Positions 22,791-34,436 of a DNA stretch of 64,000 nt are shown one piece after another (the first letter of the stretch is position 1; each line of letters opens with the position of its first letter). The notes under the pieces are model-generated. The model searched no databases and was not told the origin of the DNA. It saw only the letters and a program-made list of their open reading frames with translations. Source of the stretch: Neocallimastix lanati (nom. inval.) (lineage: Eukaryota > Neocallimastigomycota > Neocallimastigomycetes > Neocallimastigales > Neocallimastigaceae); the NCBI GenBank assembly GCA_016946835.1, contig JACVTC010000202.1:62001-126000 (forward strand), written 5' to 3'. The translations under genes and the position numbers were made by a program.

Positions 22791-23400
22791 TGTAACGGGA
22801 ACCTGGGTGTTCCAATACTAAAAGGACACTTAGAATAAGTAAACTAAACGCAAGAATTAGTAAACACAAAATATTAATATTGGAGCACTTGATTCCTTTG
22901 TTGATTAGGAAGGTCGGTGCTGAAATATTAGTAATATTGGTTTTATTTAATATTTTATTTATTTAATTATTTATTAAAAATTGTTTTATTAGAAAAATGT
23001 TTTATTACTAATAATAATAAACTACGTTAAAATACAATAAAAGCACGAAGAGAAATATTTTCAAGTGAAAATTCATACCTATTTATACTTTTTTCGGAAA
23101 AACGGTTTTCATGATTTTGAAAAATTATAGAATTGTGGAAAATTCGTTTAAAACCGATTTTAGCCACAAAAATAGAAACTAATAAAAAGAAGGAATAAAA
23201 TAGAATAAAATATAATTTTAACTATTAAGAATTTCTATAAAATTCTTAAAGAAATTACAGAAAGAAACATCTAGAAAATGAAAATAAAAATTATTAAAAT
23301 TTGCTTTGAGTGTGAATCGAACCCAAGTAGTTCGATTCATGGTCATAGCTCTAGCCACTATGCCAAGATTTCTTATTCTGAAATTTTAGGATTCGTTACA
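22791..23400 (-). mobile_element. 610-bp LTR-like insert with tRNA-like segment, inside G1
   Basis: It starts TGTAACG and ends CGTTACA (7-bp inverted termini, TG..CA), and near-duplicate 5-mers GGTAG / GGTGG flank it (22786-22790, 23401-23405). It is absent from normal gypsy pol and lies between RNase H and integrase. It carries no coding potential. On the minus strand, about 35 bp from its start, lies a segment with Pol III-type A and B boxes (23308-23366). I orient it by that segment. It is a solo LTR of an unrecognised family or an unusual SINE-like element. Confidence 0.75.
23308..23366 (-). other. tRNA-like segment (A box + B box)
   Basis: On the minus strand the A box reads TGGCATAGTGG (23365-23355), a full fit to TRGCNNARYGG. 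The B box reads GGTTCGATTCA (23323-23313), 10 of 11 to GGTTCGANTCC, about 31 nt downstream. The B box also forms the arm of a perfect 9-bp hairpin (GAATCGAAC / GTTCGATTC, 23314-23338). A full cloverleaf is not obvious, so this is a tRNA-derived promoter relic rather than a tRNA gene. Confidence 0.6.
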
Positions 23401-24590
23401 GGTGGCCCAAAATGCAAGATGATGTTACAAAATTTGTCAATTCCTGTGAATGTTGTGCAAGAAACAAAATTAATAGATATAGGAAATATGGCTTTCTACA
23501 ACCGTTGGAAACACCTGATAGACCTTGGAAATCTATAGAAGTTGACTTTTTATGTGGCCTCCCGGATTCAAAGGGATATACGGTAATAATGGTTGTAGTG
23601 GATCGTTTCTCTAAAATGATTCACTTAATACCTTTCAAACAGATTCCTGATGCAAAACAAACTGCCAAAGCATTTATGAATAATGTTTATAAATTACATG
23701 GCCTTCCTTATGATATGTATACAGATAGAGGTCCTCAGTTTACAAGTGCACTTTGGAAGGAATTCATGAAATTACTTAATATTAAATCCAAATTAGCTAC
23801 AACAGATCATCATGAGACTGTTGGTCAAGTTGAGAGATGCAACTCCTTTATTGAACAGTATTTAAGAGCTTATTCAAGATCTTATTATCACGACGATTGG
23901 ATTAATTGGATCTATCTTGCAGAGTTCGCTTATAATAATTCAGTCAATGAATCTACAAAAAAAACACCTTTCTTTATTAACTATGGATTCCATCCATCTA
24001 TGGACGAATATTTCTTACTACCCCAAGTTGATACTAATAGTAAATTTATTAAAAATGTAAGTACAAGTTTTAATCATATTAAAGATGTCTTATTAAGATC
24101 TAAAGAATTATATAAAAATTATGCGGATAAGAAAAGGATGCCACCTCCTGTAATAAAAGAAGGTGACTTGGTTTGGATTCAAGCACCTCCTTCCTTAAAT
24201 ATTGAAGATTGTTCTAAACTCGCTCCTTGTAAATATGGACCTTACAAGGTAATCGATGTTTTAGAGAATAATAATTATAAAATTGATCTTAAAAAGTCAC
24301 CTTTTCCAAAACATTATCCAATCTTTCATATCTCTGAATTGGAACCTTATGTCCCAACTCCGCAAAAGTTTTTAAATAGAAGTTCGCATAATGAATCCAT
24401 TAATGATATTATTGAAATTTCTGGATTTAGGACAAACTACAAGAAAAACTGCTACGAATATAGAGTTAGATACAAATATAAAAGTTCAAGTAATTGGGTG
24501 CCTTCTTATGAAGTTGAAAATAATCCAAGGAATCAAAGAATATATCAAGAATATTTAAAGAATAATAGAAAATTCACTTCTCTTTCTTAT

Positions 24591-24596
<6 letters not shown>
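23401..24596 (+). pseudogene. G1 integrase and chromodomain region
   Basis: Zinc-binding Cys pair CECC near 23445, then the DDE core: VDFLCGLPDS (first Asp near 23543), TDRGPQF (second Asp near 23721) and a HHETVGQVERCN stretch with the Glu near 23828. A GPYKV-type C-terminal domain follows near 24235. The last 60 codons (YEYRVRYKYKSSSNWVPSYE) resemble a divergent chromodomain, which in chromoviruses guides insertion to marked chromatin. An A-run of about 30 bp follows the stop. Fossil. Confidence 0.9.
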
Positions 24597-24629
<33 letters not shown>

Positions 24630-25133
24630 AAAAATTATTATACTTAAGCTATAAATAGTATATTAAATAATAATATTTCAAAATTAAATTAGTTAATTTA
24701 AAATTTTACATTTCAAAATTTCAAAAATTTTTAAAAATCGAAATTTTATAATACTTTATTTATTTTTTACATTATTATATTCATTAAATTATAAATTTTC
24801 ACTATATTTAAAAATTTTCAATTTAATGCATAAAATTAAGATGAAATTTCAATTTAAATTTCAAAATTTCAAATTCACATTTTTTCAACGAAATTTTAAA
24901 TAAAATTCACACCATTATATTTCTCGATATTTAATTTTATAACAAAATTTTAATTTCAGAAAATTTTGACAATTTCGAAATTTCCATGAAATGGCCACTT
25001 GTAATGTGTTTTTACTTCAAAAAAAAAAAAAAAAAAAAAAAAATTTTTAAAATATACAATTTTATAAATATAATAATTTCTTTATGTAACGTTACACAAA
25101 ATCGTCTGGAATCCGATTTTTGTGGAAGGGCGT

Positions 25134-25869
25134 TGTTGAAATTACAACTGAATTAAATTTCAATTTCAATTAATTTCAATTAAATTATTAAAAACAAAAT
25201 AATTAATAAAAATTTATAATTCATTAATTATTCTTTAAATTTTATTTATTTTATAATATTATAAGTTATTTGATCATCTTAGGACCAGCTTAGGCCTACT
25301 GATTCTAATGATATCATATTAAACTTAAATATTATTAATAAATAAAATATTTATTCAACACGAATCATTTGGTCATGTCATCCTTGATTCATAAATTAAT
25401 GTTTATGTATTAATTTATGTTATATTGATTTAATTAATTATTAATTATTAATTACTATATTAAATATTTAAATTTAATATTATATTATATATATTAGCTA
25501 ATATATTAGATTAAAAAATATAATTTATTTATATTAAACATATTCTTATACTAAATATTATTATTATCAACTTTATATTATTATTATCAATATTCTCAAA
25601 CCTACAAAGTATAAAAAGAAAATTCAAATTTATCTTTTTGTTCTTTGTAAGGTTATAGTTAACCTATTATAATATAACTATATATTTTTATTAATAAATA
25701 AAATTTTTTATCATATCAAACCAATTATTAGTTTTAATTAAGTGTTAAATTAACAAATTTAACTTTATAACTCTTTTATTTTAGTAATTTATTTATATCT
25801 ATATAGTTATATTATATAGATATATCAACCTGATTCCGTCGTTAAATTCAATCTGTCTACTTTTTAACA
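25134..25869 (+). repeat. G1 3' LTR
   Basis: 736 bp, TGTTGAAATTAC...TTTTTAACA (TG..CA), preceded by a purine-rich GTGGAAGGG tract. From 25194 on it matches the 5' LTR with about five differences. Confidence 0.88.
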
Positions 25870-26071
25870 TAAATAAATTTATATGTTAATGTTCAATTCA
25901 AGATTCATGTAAAAAAACTATAAAAGGAAGAAATTTTCTTTCTTTTGAAAAAGGACGACAATAAAATAAAATAAAAATTTATAAAATACTTTTAAACTAA
26001 TAAAAATTTATTTATAATATTTAATATTGTGTTTTTAAAATATTGTGTGTGATCTGTGCCCATATCACTGT
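25870..26071 (+). repeat. LTR remnant abutting family B
   Basis: Non-coding. It has TATAAAAGGAAGAAATTTTCTTTCTTTTG near 25919, like the promoter region of the family-B LTR, and ends GCCCATATCACTGT, close to the family-B terminus GCCCGTATCACTGT. Probably the tail of a related LTR. Confidence 0.5.
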
Positions 26072-27653
26072 TGATACGGGGTGTCACTAAATACCTTGTA
26101 TTTCCTATTAAATACTCTTAATAATAATAAAATAAAAACTATTATTAAATCTTATTATTAAAATCTTTTATTAATATAAAATCTAATAAAAATTATTATT
26201 AAATATTCTTATTAATTTCTTTTATTAATATTAAATATAATAAAAATTATTATTAAATATTCCTATAAATTACTTTTATTAATATTAAATATAATAAAAA
26301 TTATTATTAAATATTCTTATTAAAATCTTTTATTAATATCAAATATAATAAAAATTATTACTAAATATTCTTATTAAAAATTATATATAATTTAAATCAT
26401 TACTAATTCTTATTTTTATATTAAGAATAATAAAAACCTATTTCAATAAATATTTGATATAAAGTATAGAATTATAAGTTTCTGTATAATATTTTCTAAA
26501 CCTTTGAAATAAACTAAAAATAAAACAAAAATCAAAAATAAATTAAATCTTTATTAAAATAAAAATGAACTAAAATATAGAAGAATTTCAATAATAAAAA
26601 TGATCTAAAATACAGAAAATATCAATTCTGTATAATTCTCTCTTTGAAAACAATATCAAGAAGAAGCTACCGCCCGGAATGCCCATCGTGATACAATCTC
26701 TAAATTAATTTTTATATTTTAATTTAATAAATGTTATTTTTTTTAAAAATAATTTAAAATAATAGTTAAAAATTAAAATAAAATAGTTAAAATAGTTTTT
26801 TTTTATATAGAATATATTAATAATAAATAAAATGTATTAAAATAAAAGTATAAAAAGAAGAATAAATCTCTTTCTTTTTAATACTGGTGTAAAGATTTAA
26901 TAAATCTTTAATACATTAAATAGCTAAATTTTTCGTACAATTAATTTATTTAATGTATATGAATTATTTTTTTAATATAAAATTTATTGAAATAAAATTT
27001 AATTATTTTTTTAAATTTTTTAATTAGTTTATTTAACTTAGTTTAGTTTTAAATAGTTAAATATTAATTTAGGAATAATCTTAAATAGTTAATATTTATA
27101 AAAATAGTTTTTCAATATTAAATATATAATTAAAATTATTATAAGCATTAAAATAATAAATAAAATAAAGAGTTTAAAAAATTAATTTTAGTTTTAGTAA
27201 ATTAATAAATAATAAAAATTATTAATTAAAATAATCTTTTGTTTATAAATAAATAGTTTTATATATATTATTAAATAACATCATATATTAATAATGTAAT
27301 AAGAAAAAATATAAATACATGTAATTTTTCTTAATTAAATCGATGTATTAGTTATTAACTATTTTACAGTTAATAACATAAGAAAAGTTTATAATTAATA
27401 AAAGAATTTATTAATAAAAGAAATTATTTTAATTTTATTTGTTTAAATTGTAGTGTTTTTTATTGTTATAATCTGTTTTTATTGACGGATTCATTACAAC
27501 TGGGAACAAATAATTTTAATTTTAAATTTAAATAAAGAATATTTTAAAATTTAATTTTTTTTTCATGTTTCCAAATTTATTTTTATAGTTATGTGTTAAT
27601 ATTTATTTTTTTTTGTTTTGAATATCTTAGTGTTTCAACCCCAGCCCGTATCA
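26072..27653 (+). repeat. LTR family B, copy 1 (carries a nested solo LTR)
   Basis: TGATACGGGGTG...CCAGCCCGTATCA, flanked by CTGT on both sides (26068-26071, 27654-27657). Without the nested element (26888-27498) it matches copy 2 at 33468-34432 along its length. It includes the GC-richer word GAAGCTACCGCCCGGAATGCCC near 26655. No internal region belonging to it is seen, so it is probably a solo LTR. Confidence 0.85.
26888..27498 (+). repeat. Solo LTR, family A copy 1, nested in LTR B
   Basis: 611 bp, TGTAAAGATTTAATAAATC...GACGGATTCATTACA, flanked by the 5-bp direct repeat ACTGG (26883-26887, 27499-27503). The uninterrupted target is seen at 34278 in LTR B copy 2. Related copies lie at 29626 and 42057. 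Confidence 0.92.
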
Positions 27654-28242
27654 CTGTTGTGTAATAATTTAATTATAAAATGCTATTAAATTATTAATCA
27701 TTAATATTTGTCAAAGTTTTGAGATAATTTGGTCTTAACGATTAGGTCAAGATGCCAAATTATAGTAATTAATTAATAATTTAAATTTACTCTTATTTAA
27801 AACATATTGTTATTTTTAAATTTTATAAACAAGTTTTTATTTAAAATATAATTTTTATTTAATCTTAATAATATGTTATTACATTATTATTTTATATAAT
27901 TATTACTATAATTTAAATTTCAATAATCCTACAAAGGATTAATCAAAGTATTTTATATAATTATTACTATAATTTAAATTTCAATAATCCTACAAAGGAT
28001 TAATCAAAGATTTAAACATGTATTTATATAAAATAATTAATTATTAAAATATTAATTATTAATATGAATATGTAATACTATTAATATAAGTTTGATATTG
28101 ATAATATAAAATAAGATAATAATATAAATATTTAATATAAATAATATATAAGAATCTAATATAGCTAAATATTATATTTAATAATTAAAATATAATATGT
28201 AAAGATTTTGATAATAAATTAATATAAAAATTAATTTAATAT
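27654..28242. repeat. LTR-like spacer with a 61-bp tandem duplication
   Basis: It starts CTGTTGTGTAATAATTT directly after LTR B and is likely another degraded LTR. Two copies of a 61-bp unit (27888-27948, 27949-28009), each with AATCCTACAAAGGATT, a short palindrome, lie inside. No gene is seen. Confidence 0.6.
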
Positions 28243-28631
28243 TGATATAAAACAAATATGTGTAGTAACATATTTGTATATTTAATATTAATTATTAAAT
28301 ATTAAATTTATCTTTTTGATAATAATTACTTTATTTTATTTTATTTCAATATGTATTATTATAATTATAATAATTATAATACTTTATTTCATATAAAATT
28401 TATATATTTCTATATATTAGAATATATAATTAATATAATACCTATTTCTTATAAATAGATTAGATTATTTATATTAGAAATAGAGGAACTCTCTTGTAAA
28501 TTTTTAGAAATTAGAATTATTATTTTTTAATTGTACGAATATTATAATTTTATTAATAAAATTTACTAAACTACCATTATTTTAAAAACCTACTGCTTAT
28601 AAATTATTGCACATAAAAGTCCCGCATATCA
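28243..28631 (+). repeat. Family C 5' LTR
   Basis: 389 bp, TGATATAAAACAAATATGTG...AAAGTCCCGCATATCA (TG..CA with GATAT/ATATC inverted ends). Partner at 31946; solo relatives at 36462 and, inverted, at 36869. Confidence 0.92.
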
Positions 28632-28636
28632 AAAAT

Positions 28637-28655
28637 TGGTGGAGATATCGGGGAT
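28637..28655 (+). promoter_or_regulatory. Candidate primer-binding site of family C element
   Basis: TGGTGGAGATATCGGGGAT five bases inside the 5' LTR. It begins TGG as expected for pairing with the CCA end of a tRNA. Which tRNA is unknown to me. Confidence 0.6.
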
Positions 28656-29059
28656 GTGCTGTGTAAAAAAAAAATAATTTATAAGTAGTGGTTTTTAGTA
28701 ATTTTGTTAATTAATTATTAATACGTACATATTTATATATATTCTCTTCAATTAAGATTAATATATTATTTAGGAAATAATTTAGGATATAATAAATTTT
28801 TTTTGATTGTTTATAGTTATTTTATATTAGATGAAGAGAAAGTTATAAAATATATATTATTTCATTCATTTAAGTATACTTTAAATAAATTGTCTTAAAA
28901 TAAATAAAAATTTGGAATATCTTATAATTATATTAAATAATAATAATAATTATTATAAAAAACATTATATTGTATAAATAAATATTTAAAAAAAAAAAAA
29001 GAAAAAAAAAAAAAAATACAAAAATTTAATAAGTACTATTATTTTTTTTCTTTAATTAA

Positions 29060-29638
29060 TTGCTAATAATGAGGAATAATAATTTTACTGGCAATCGGGT
29101 AGATACTGGGACTCTTCCAAGAATTGGTGGATCTTGTAAAAAAGCAGAAATCTGGAAATTTAAAATTAATAATTGGTTTAATAGGGAAGGTATCACTACT
29201 GATGAAAATAAGTTTAGTTATATTATTACCGCTGCTGAAGATGATATCATCCCGTCACTAAGAGAAGAACAGGTTAGACTTAATAGAGTTCTTACCTTAG
29301 ATGAATGTGTTGCCCTTATCAAAAAGAAGTATTGGAGAGAAAATAAAAAAATAGATAAGTTAAGACAGTTAAAAAGGATAATCATTGAACCTAACGAAAC
29401 AGTATTTGATTTTAATACAAGATATTTGGAACTTTACGACCAGTTGGAAACTCAAGATAAAGTATCATTTTCTGTCATTGATTATGAAAATTCTTTAAGA
29501 CCAAGATTCCAGATTTACGAACGAGTAGTAATGGCAGAAACCAGTACTATTGAAGAAGCCTGTAATTTAGCAGAAAAATATGAAAATATACTATTAAGCA
29601 ACCAATTGTTACTTCTATTAATAGTTGTAAAGATTTAA
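29060..29638 (+). pseudogene. Family C gag domain
   Basis: Helical gag-like region: AEIWKFKINNWFNREG, then LDECVALIKKKYWRENKKIDKLRQL, PNETVFDFNTRYLELYDQL and RPRFQIYERVV, similar in layout to the Retrotrans_gag capsid domain. It runs into the inserted family-A solo LTR at 29626. Fossil part of the 28243-32332 element. Confidence 0.75.
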
Positions 29639-30347
29639 TAAAATCTTTAATAATTAATTATTGCATAATTAATTAATGTAATAAAATTACATAAATTTAT
29701 GATTTACGTATATGAAAATTAATTATAAATTTATGTAAACTTTTCATAAAGGATAAATTATTATTTAAATAATTTTGGATAATAAATTTAATCTAAATAA
29801 TTTATTTAAGTTAGTTAATTTAGTTTAGTTAGTTTAAAATACTTTAAAATTAATTTCGGAATAGTTTTAAATAGTTAAAATTAGTATAAATAGTTTACAA
29901 AAATAGTTTTGAATTGTAAATATATAAACATTAGTATTAATAATATTTATATAATAAATATCTAATAAATGAGTTTTTATTGAATTTAATTATTATTGTA
30001 AATAAGTTGAAAGTTTATTGAATTAATTATTGTTTAGTTTTAGTTAATTATTATTTAATAAAATTATTAATAAATATTTTGTTTATAAATAAATAGTAAT
30101 ATATGTAAATTAGATAGAAATAATATATTATAATATAATCATAAAAAATTATAAATACATGTAAATTTCTATAATTAAATCGATGTATTAGTTATTGGCT
30201 ATCAAATAGTTAATAACGAGAAGAGATTTATTTTTAATTTAATAAAAGATTATTTATTAAAAAAAAAGGAATTTTTTATTACATGTTTTTATATATATAT
30301 TTTGTGTATTTTGTTATTTGTAATCTGTTTCATATAAACTCTTTACA
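29626..30347 (+). repeat. Solo LTR, family A copy 2, nested in the gag-only element
   Basis: 722 bp, TGTAAAGATTTAATAAAATC...AACTCTTTACA, flanked by the 5-bp direct repeat ATAGT (29621-29625, 30348-30352). It shares AAATCGATGTATTAGTTATT and TTTGTTTATAAATAAATAG with the copies at 26888 and 42057. Confidence 0.92.
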
Positions 30348-30379
30348 ATAGTACTAATAATTCATGGAATAGAAATTTT

Positions 30380-31000
30380 ATGAATTTTAAGAACTTGAGG
30401 AATACTTCTATAAAAATGCCTTCTAATGCTATTAATAAAATTAATTATAATATCCCAAATAATTACAATAATGTAAATAAAATGAGGCATTTACAAATTA
30501 AAACATGTTTCTTTTGTGATAAGCCTGGTCATCTTACTAAGAATTGTTCCGACTTGGCCAGAATAAAACAAGATCATAATTTTTCTAATTACATCAATTC
30601 TCCCAAAAACTATTTCACTACTACTAGACGAAGTAAAGATGATAGATATGCATCACTAATTAAAGCTAAAGGAAATTTCAAAAATAATAATAATAATATA
30701 GATATTAATAACATCAATAATTTAGGGGTTAGGGTTGGAAATTATGATAATATTAATGATAATAATATATCCTACAATATAATAAATCGGAAAATTTTAA
30801 AACCAAAATTAAATAATAATTCAACAATTAACAATAGTAACAAGAATAGTAATTATAAAGGAAATGGCAGTAGTAAAGATATAAATAGTATGGATAAAAT
30901 TAATGAGAGTATAATTAGGAATAATTTAAATAATAGCATTTTAAATAATAATATACAGAGCTTGGCTATAAGCTATAATAATAACAATAATAACAATAAC

Positions 31001-31031
<31 letters not shown>

Positions 31032-31850
31032 TCTATAATAATAAAATTAATAATAATAAAAATGAAACGATGGATAACGTAATAAACGTGAAACAAAACA
31101 AATTAAACATATTAAAAATAGATAATTTCAAAGAAAAAAATAATAAAATAGGAAATATTAATAATGGAAAATATGAAACAAACAATGATATTTTAATTAT
31201 TAAAGAAGAAAATAAAAATAATTTCACAGGTAATGCAAATATTAAGAGAAATCAAAATAATAATATAGAAATTAATAGTATTGTAAAAATAAGTATTAAT
31301 GCTACTAGTTATATAGAAAATATTAATTTCAATAATAATGATATTATTGAGAATTCTGAAAATAAGTAATAAAAATATAAAAGAAGTAATAAATATTAAT
31401 GAACTTTTAAAAGTTAAACTTATTAACAATAGAACTAATAAATCTATAACTCCTTGTTTGATAATGGAATCAAATGTTATTATTAATAAAAATTCAAAAA
31501 TAAACAATATTCAAATTATTCCAAATGATAATAAAAATAACCAATTTATAAATAAAGTGCATTCACTTAATAATAATATTAATATAAAAGAAAGAAAAAT
31601 TAATAATAATAATTCTCCGGTTGATTTTAGTAATATTATAAATGTAGATAGTGATAAGGAAATAAAAATTGAGAAAATTAAAAAGAAAATTAAAATTACC
31701 CATATTTTTATTCAAAATAATAGTAAAAATAAAATAAATATTAATAAATTAATGATGCCCAAACCTGAAATCGCGTTAAACGAGGTTATTAATTATAGCA
31801 ACAATCGCGTTGATACCAAACAAATAATTAGGAATTATAAATATAAATGA
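30380..31850 (+). pseudogene. Family C zinc knuckle and Asn-rich region
   Basis: A CCHC knuckle (CFFCDKPGHLTKNC, near 30509-30550) is followed by several hundred Asn/Ile/Lys-rich codons, including a poly-Asn run coded by AAT/AAC at about 30976-31030. No enzymatic motif of pol is recognisable before the 3' LTR. Fossil part of the 28243-32332 element. Confidence 0.7.
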
Positions 31851-31945
31851 AAATAAAATTTTAAAATTATTATTTATATTAATTAAACCTTATATTTTCT
31901 TTTATAAAAAAATATATATAGTTTAATTTTTAGCAAGGGCATTTC

Positions 31946-32332
31946 TGATATAAAACAAATATGTGTAGTAACATATGTATATTTAATATTAATTATTAAA
32001 TATTAAATTTATCTTTTTGATAATAATTATTTTATTTTATTTTATTTCAATATGTATTATTATAATTATAATAATTATAATAATTTATTTCATATAAAAT
32101 TTATATATTTCTATATATTATAATATATAATTAATATAACACCTATTTCTTATAAATAGATTAGATTATTTATATTAGAAATAGAGGAACTCTCTTGTAA
32201 ATTTTTAGAAATTAGAATTATTATTTTTTAATTGTACGAATATTATAATTTTATTAATAAAATTTACTAAACTACCATTATTTTAAAAACCTACTGCTTA
32301 TAAATTATTGCACATAAAAGTCCCGCATATCA
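31946..32332 (+). repeat. Family C 3' LTR
   Basis: 387 bp, same ends as the 5' LTR, preceded by a short purine tract (AGCAAGGGC). Confidence 0.92.
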
Positions 32333-32336
32333 ATAT

Positions 32337-33467
32337 GACAATCACGTGTTTATATTATTTAATATATATTAATTTCAATATGTTAATAATATTTAGTCAA
32401 TTAGTTAGCCTAGACTAATTCCTAAATATTTTAATAAAGTTAATTTAATATTATTTATTAATATTGAAATTTAAATAACTGAATTATCGAAATTGAAATT
32501 GAATTGAAATTCAGTTATTATCTTAACAATATTAGCTCTAACTGCTAATATTAAGGATTAGAAAAGAATCATACTTACCTATGATTCAAATCTAATTACT
32601 TGGAGTTTATTATAGCAAATATAATAAACGAAACACTAAACTTAGAAAGAGAGTCGGTTTATATTTTGTGAAATTCTTTTATTAAACAATTTATCTTTTA
32701 TTAATATAAAAGTAATTAAAAATATTTATTTTATTATTATTGTTATTATTATTATTTATTATATTTGTTATAATAATAACTCTTGATTTCTCAAAGAGAA
32801 CTCAAGAGCCTTATTTATACTTTTTGAAAAAATAAGGATAATTAAAAAAGTGTTATCTAATCTTAACAAATCTCTTATCTAGGAAAAGATTAGATAGAAA
32901 AACCTAGATAAGCTTTTGATCGATATTTTATCCATATCGATCATCGTATTAATTGAGTAAAACCAATTACTTCCATAAAGTAATTGAAAAAACCTTAATT
33001 AACCAATTGGTTAATCTAATCTAATGATCGAAAATAAAAGAATAAGAGTAAAAGATATTTCGATCATATAAATATAAATTTACATATAAGGAAAACAATA
33101 TATAAATAATATTAAATTATGTATTAAACAAAATATAAGATACATTATAAAATACAGAATACATTATATAATATAGAGTAACGTTTTAGTTAAAAAAAAT
33201 TTAAATTTAACTAAATTACTAAAACTAATAAATTTAATATCTAAATGAATGATTAAATAAATTATTATTATTATTTAAATGCATAAAAATATTTATCTAG
33301 ATAATTTTTTAATACTAAATTAAATAAATACATAATATAATATTAAATAAATTATTAATTATAATTAAGTGTACGAAAGAAATATGATTTAAATAAAGTT
33401 ATGTTATTATAACTTAACTAAGAAAATATAATTATTTTGTTAAAAATAATTATAGATTCTTACATGT
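32337..33467 (-). repeat. Gypsy-type LTR remnant, minus orientation
   Basis: On the minus strand it begins TGTAAGAATCTATAATTATTT (33463 leftward), a word shared with 36200 on the plus strand. Further in it has AAGTATAAATAAGGCTCTTGAG (TATA-like) and CAGTTATTTAAATTTCAATATT with TAGGCTAACTAATTG, like the LTRs of G1 and 36249. No coding region is seen. The left boundary is uncertain. Confidence 0.6.
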
Positions 33468-34432
33468 TGATACGGGGTGTCACTAAATACCTTGTATTTC
33501 CTATTAAATACTCTTAATAATAATAAAATAAAAACTATTATTAAATCTTATTATTAAAATCTTTTATTAATATCAAATATAATAAAAATTATTATTAAAT
33601 ATTCTTATTAATTTCTTTTATCAATTTTCTTTTATCAATATTAAATATAATAAAAATTATTATTAAATATTCCTATAAATTACTTTTATTAATATTAAAT
33701 ATAATAAAAATTATTATTAATATTCTTATTAATTTCTTTTATTAATATTAAATATAATAAAAATTATTATTAAATATTCTTATTAAAATCTTTTATTAAT
33801 ATCAAATATAATAAAAATTATTACTAAATATTCTTATTAAAAATTATATATAATTTAAATCATTACTAATTCTTATTTTTATATTAAGAATAATAAAAAC
33901 CTATTTCAATAAATATTTGATATAAAATATAGAATTATAAGTTTCTGTATAATATTTTCTAAACCTTTGAAATAAACTAAAAATAAAACAAAAATCAAAA
34001 ATAAATTAAATCTTTATTAAAATAAAAAATGACTAAAAATACAGAAGAATTTCAATAATAAAAATGATTTAAAATACAGAAAATATCAATTCTGTATAAT
34101 TCTCTCTTTGAAAACAATATCAGGAAGAAGCTACCGCCCGGAATGCCCTTCGTGATACAATCTCTAAATTAATTTTTATATTTTAATTTAATAAATATTA
34201 TTTTTTTTTTTATAAAGAATATATTAATGATTAAAATAAAAGTATAAAAAGAAGAATAAATTTCTTTCTTTTTAATACTGGGAACAAATAATTTTAATTT
34301 TAAATTTAAATAAAGAATATTTTAAAATTTAATTTTTTTTCTTGTTTCCAAATTTATTTTTATAGTTATGTGTTAATATTTATTTTTTTTTTTGTTTTGA
34401 ATATCTTAGTGTTTCAACCCCAGCCCGTATCA
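33468..34432 (+). repeat. LTR family B, copy 2
   Basis: 965 bp, TGATACGGGGTG...CCCGTATCA, very similar to copy 1 at 26072 without the nested insert. Flanks are ATGT left and CTGT right, so the pair does not form a perfect target duplication. Confidence 0.88.
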
Positions 34433-34436
34433 CTGT

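Larger units (their letters stand above)
18293..25869 (+). mobile_element. Ty3/gypsy chromovirus fossil G1
   Basis: LTR retrotransposon with 5' LTR 18293-18970, gag, protease, RT-RNase H, integrase with chromodomain, and 3' LTR 25134-25869. The domain order PR-RT-RH-IN and the chromodomain mark it as a chromovirus. The two LTRs show only about five differences over some 675 shared bases, so insertion was recent in relative terms. The 5' LTR matches from about 60 bp inside the 3' copy. An unrelated 610-bp element is inserted at 22791-23400. The coding part is broken (a few breaks besides the insertion). Confidence 0.95.
28243..32332 (+). mobile_element. LTR element with gag but no visible pol (family C)
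   Basis: 4.1-kb element with LTRs 28243-28631 and 31946-32332, flanked by the 4-bp direct repeat ATAT (28239-28242, 32333-32336). A primer-binding site begins 5 bases after the 5' LTR. The inside encodes a gag-like domain, a CCHC knuckle and long Asn-rich stretches. I see no protease, RT or integrase signature. A family-A solo LTR (29626-30347) is inserted in it. The LTRs differ at about five places in 388, so it is relatively young. It resembles gag-only non-autonomous elements (TR-GAG type). Confidence 0.85.

Noticed and set aside
23308-23366. Functional tRNA gene
   Set aside because: A and B boxes are present but I cannot fold acceptor and T stems, and the segment lies inside an inserted element.
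30722-30737. TTAGGGGTTAGGG inside the gag-only element, suggesting telomeric repeats
   Set aside because: Only two units, part of a coding-like stretch; single TTAGGG/TAGGGTT words recur in MULE leaders (2932, 10155) with no telomere context.
26072-34432. One 8.4-kb element using the two family-B LTRs as its ends
   Set aside because: CTGT flanks would allow it, but the interior is a complete separate element and LTR remnants with no internal region tied to B; copy 1 alone also has matching CTGT flanks. I list them as separate LTRs.
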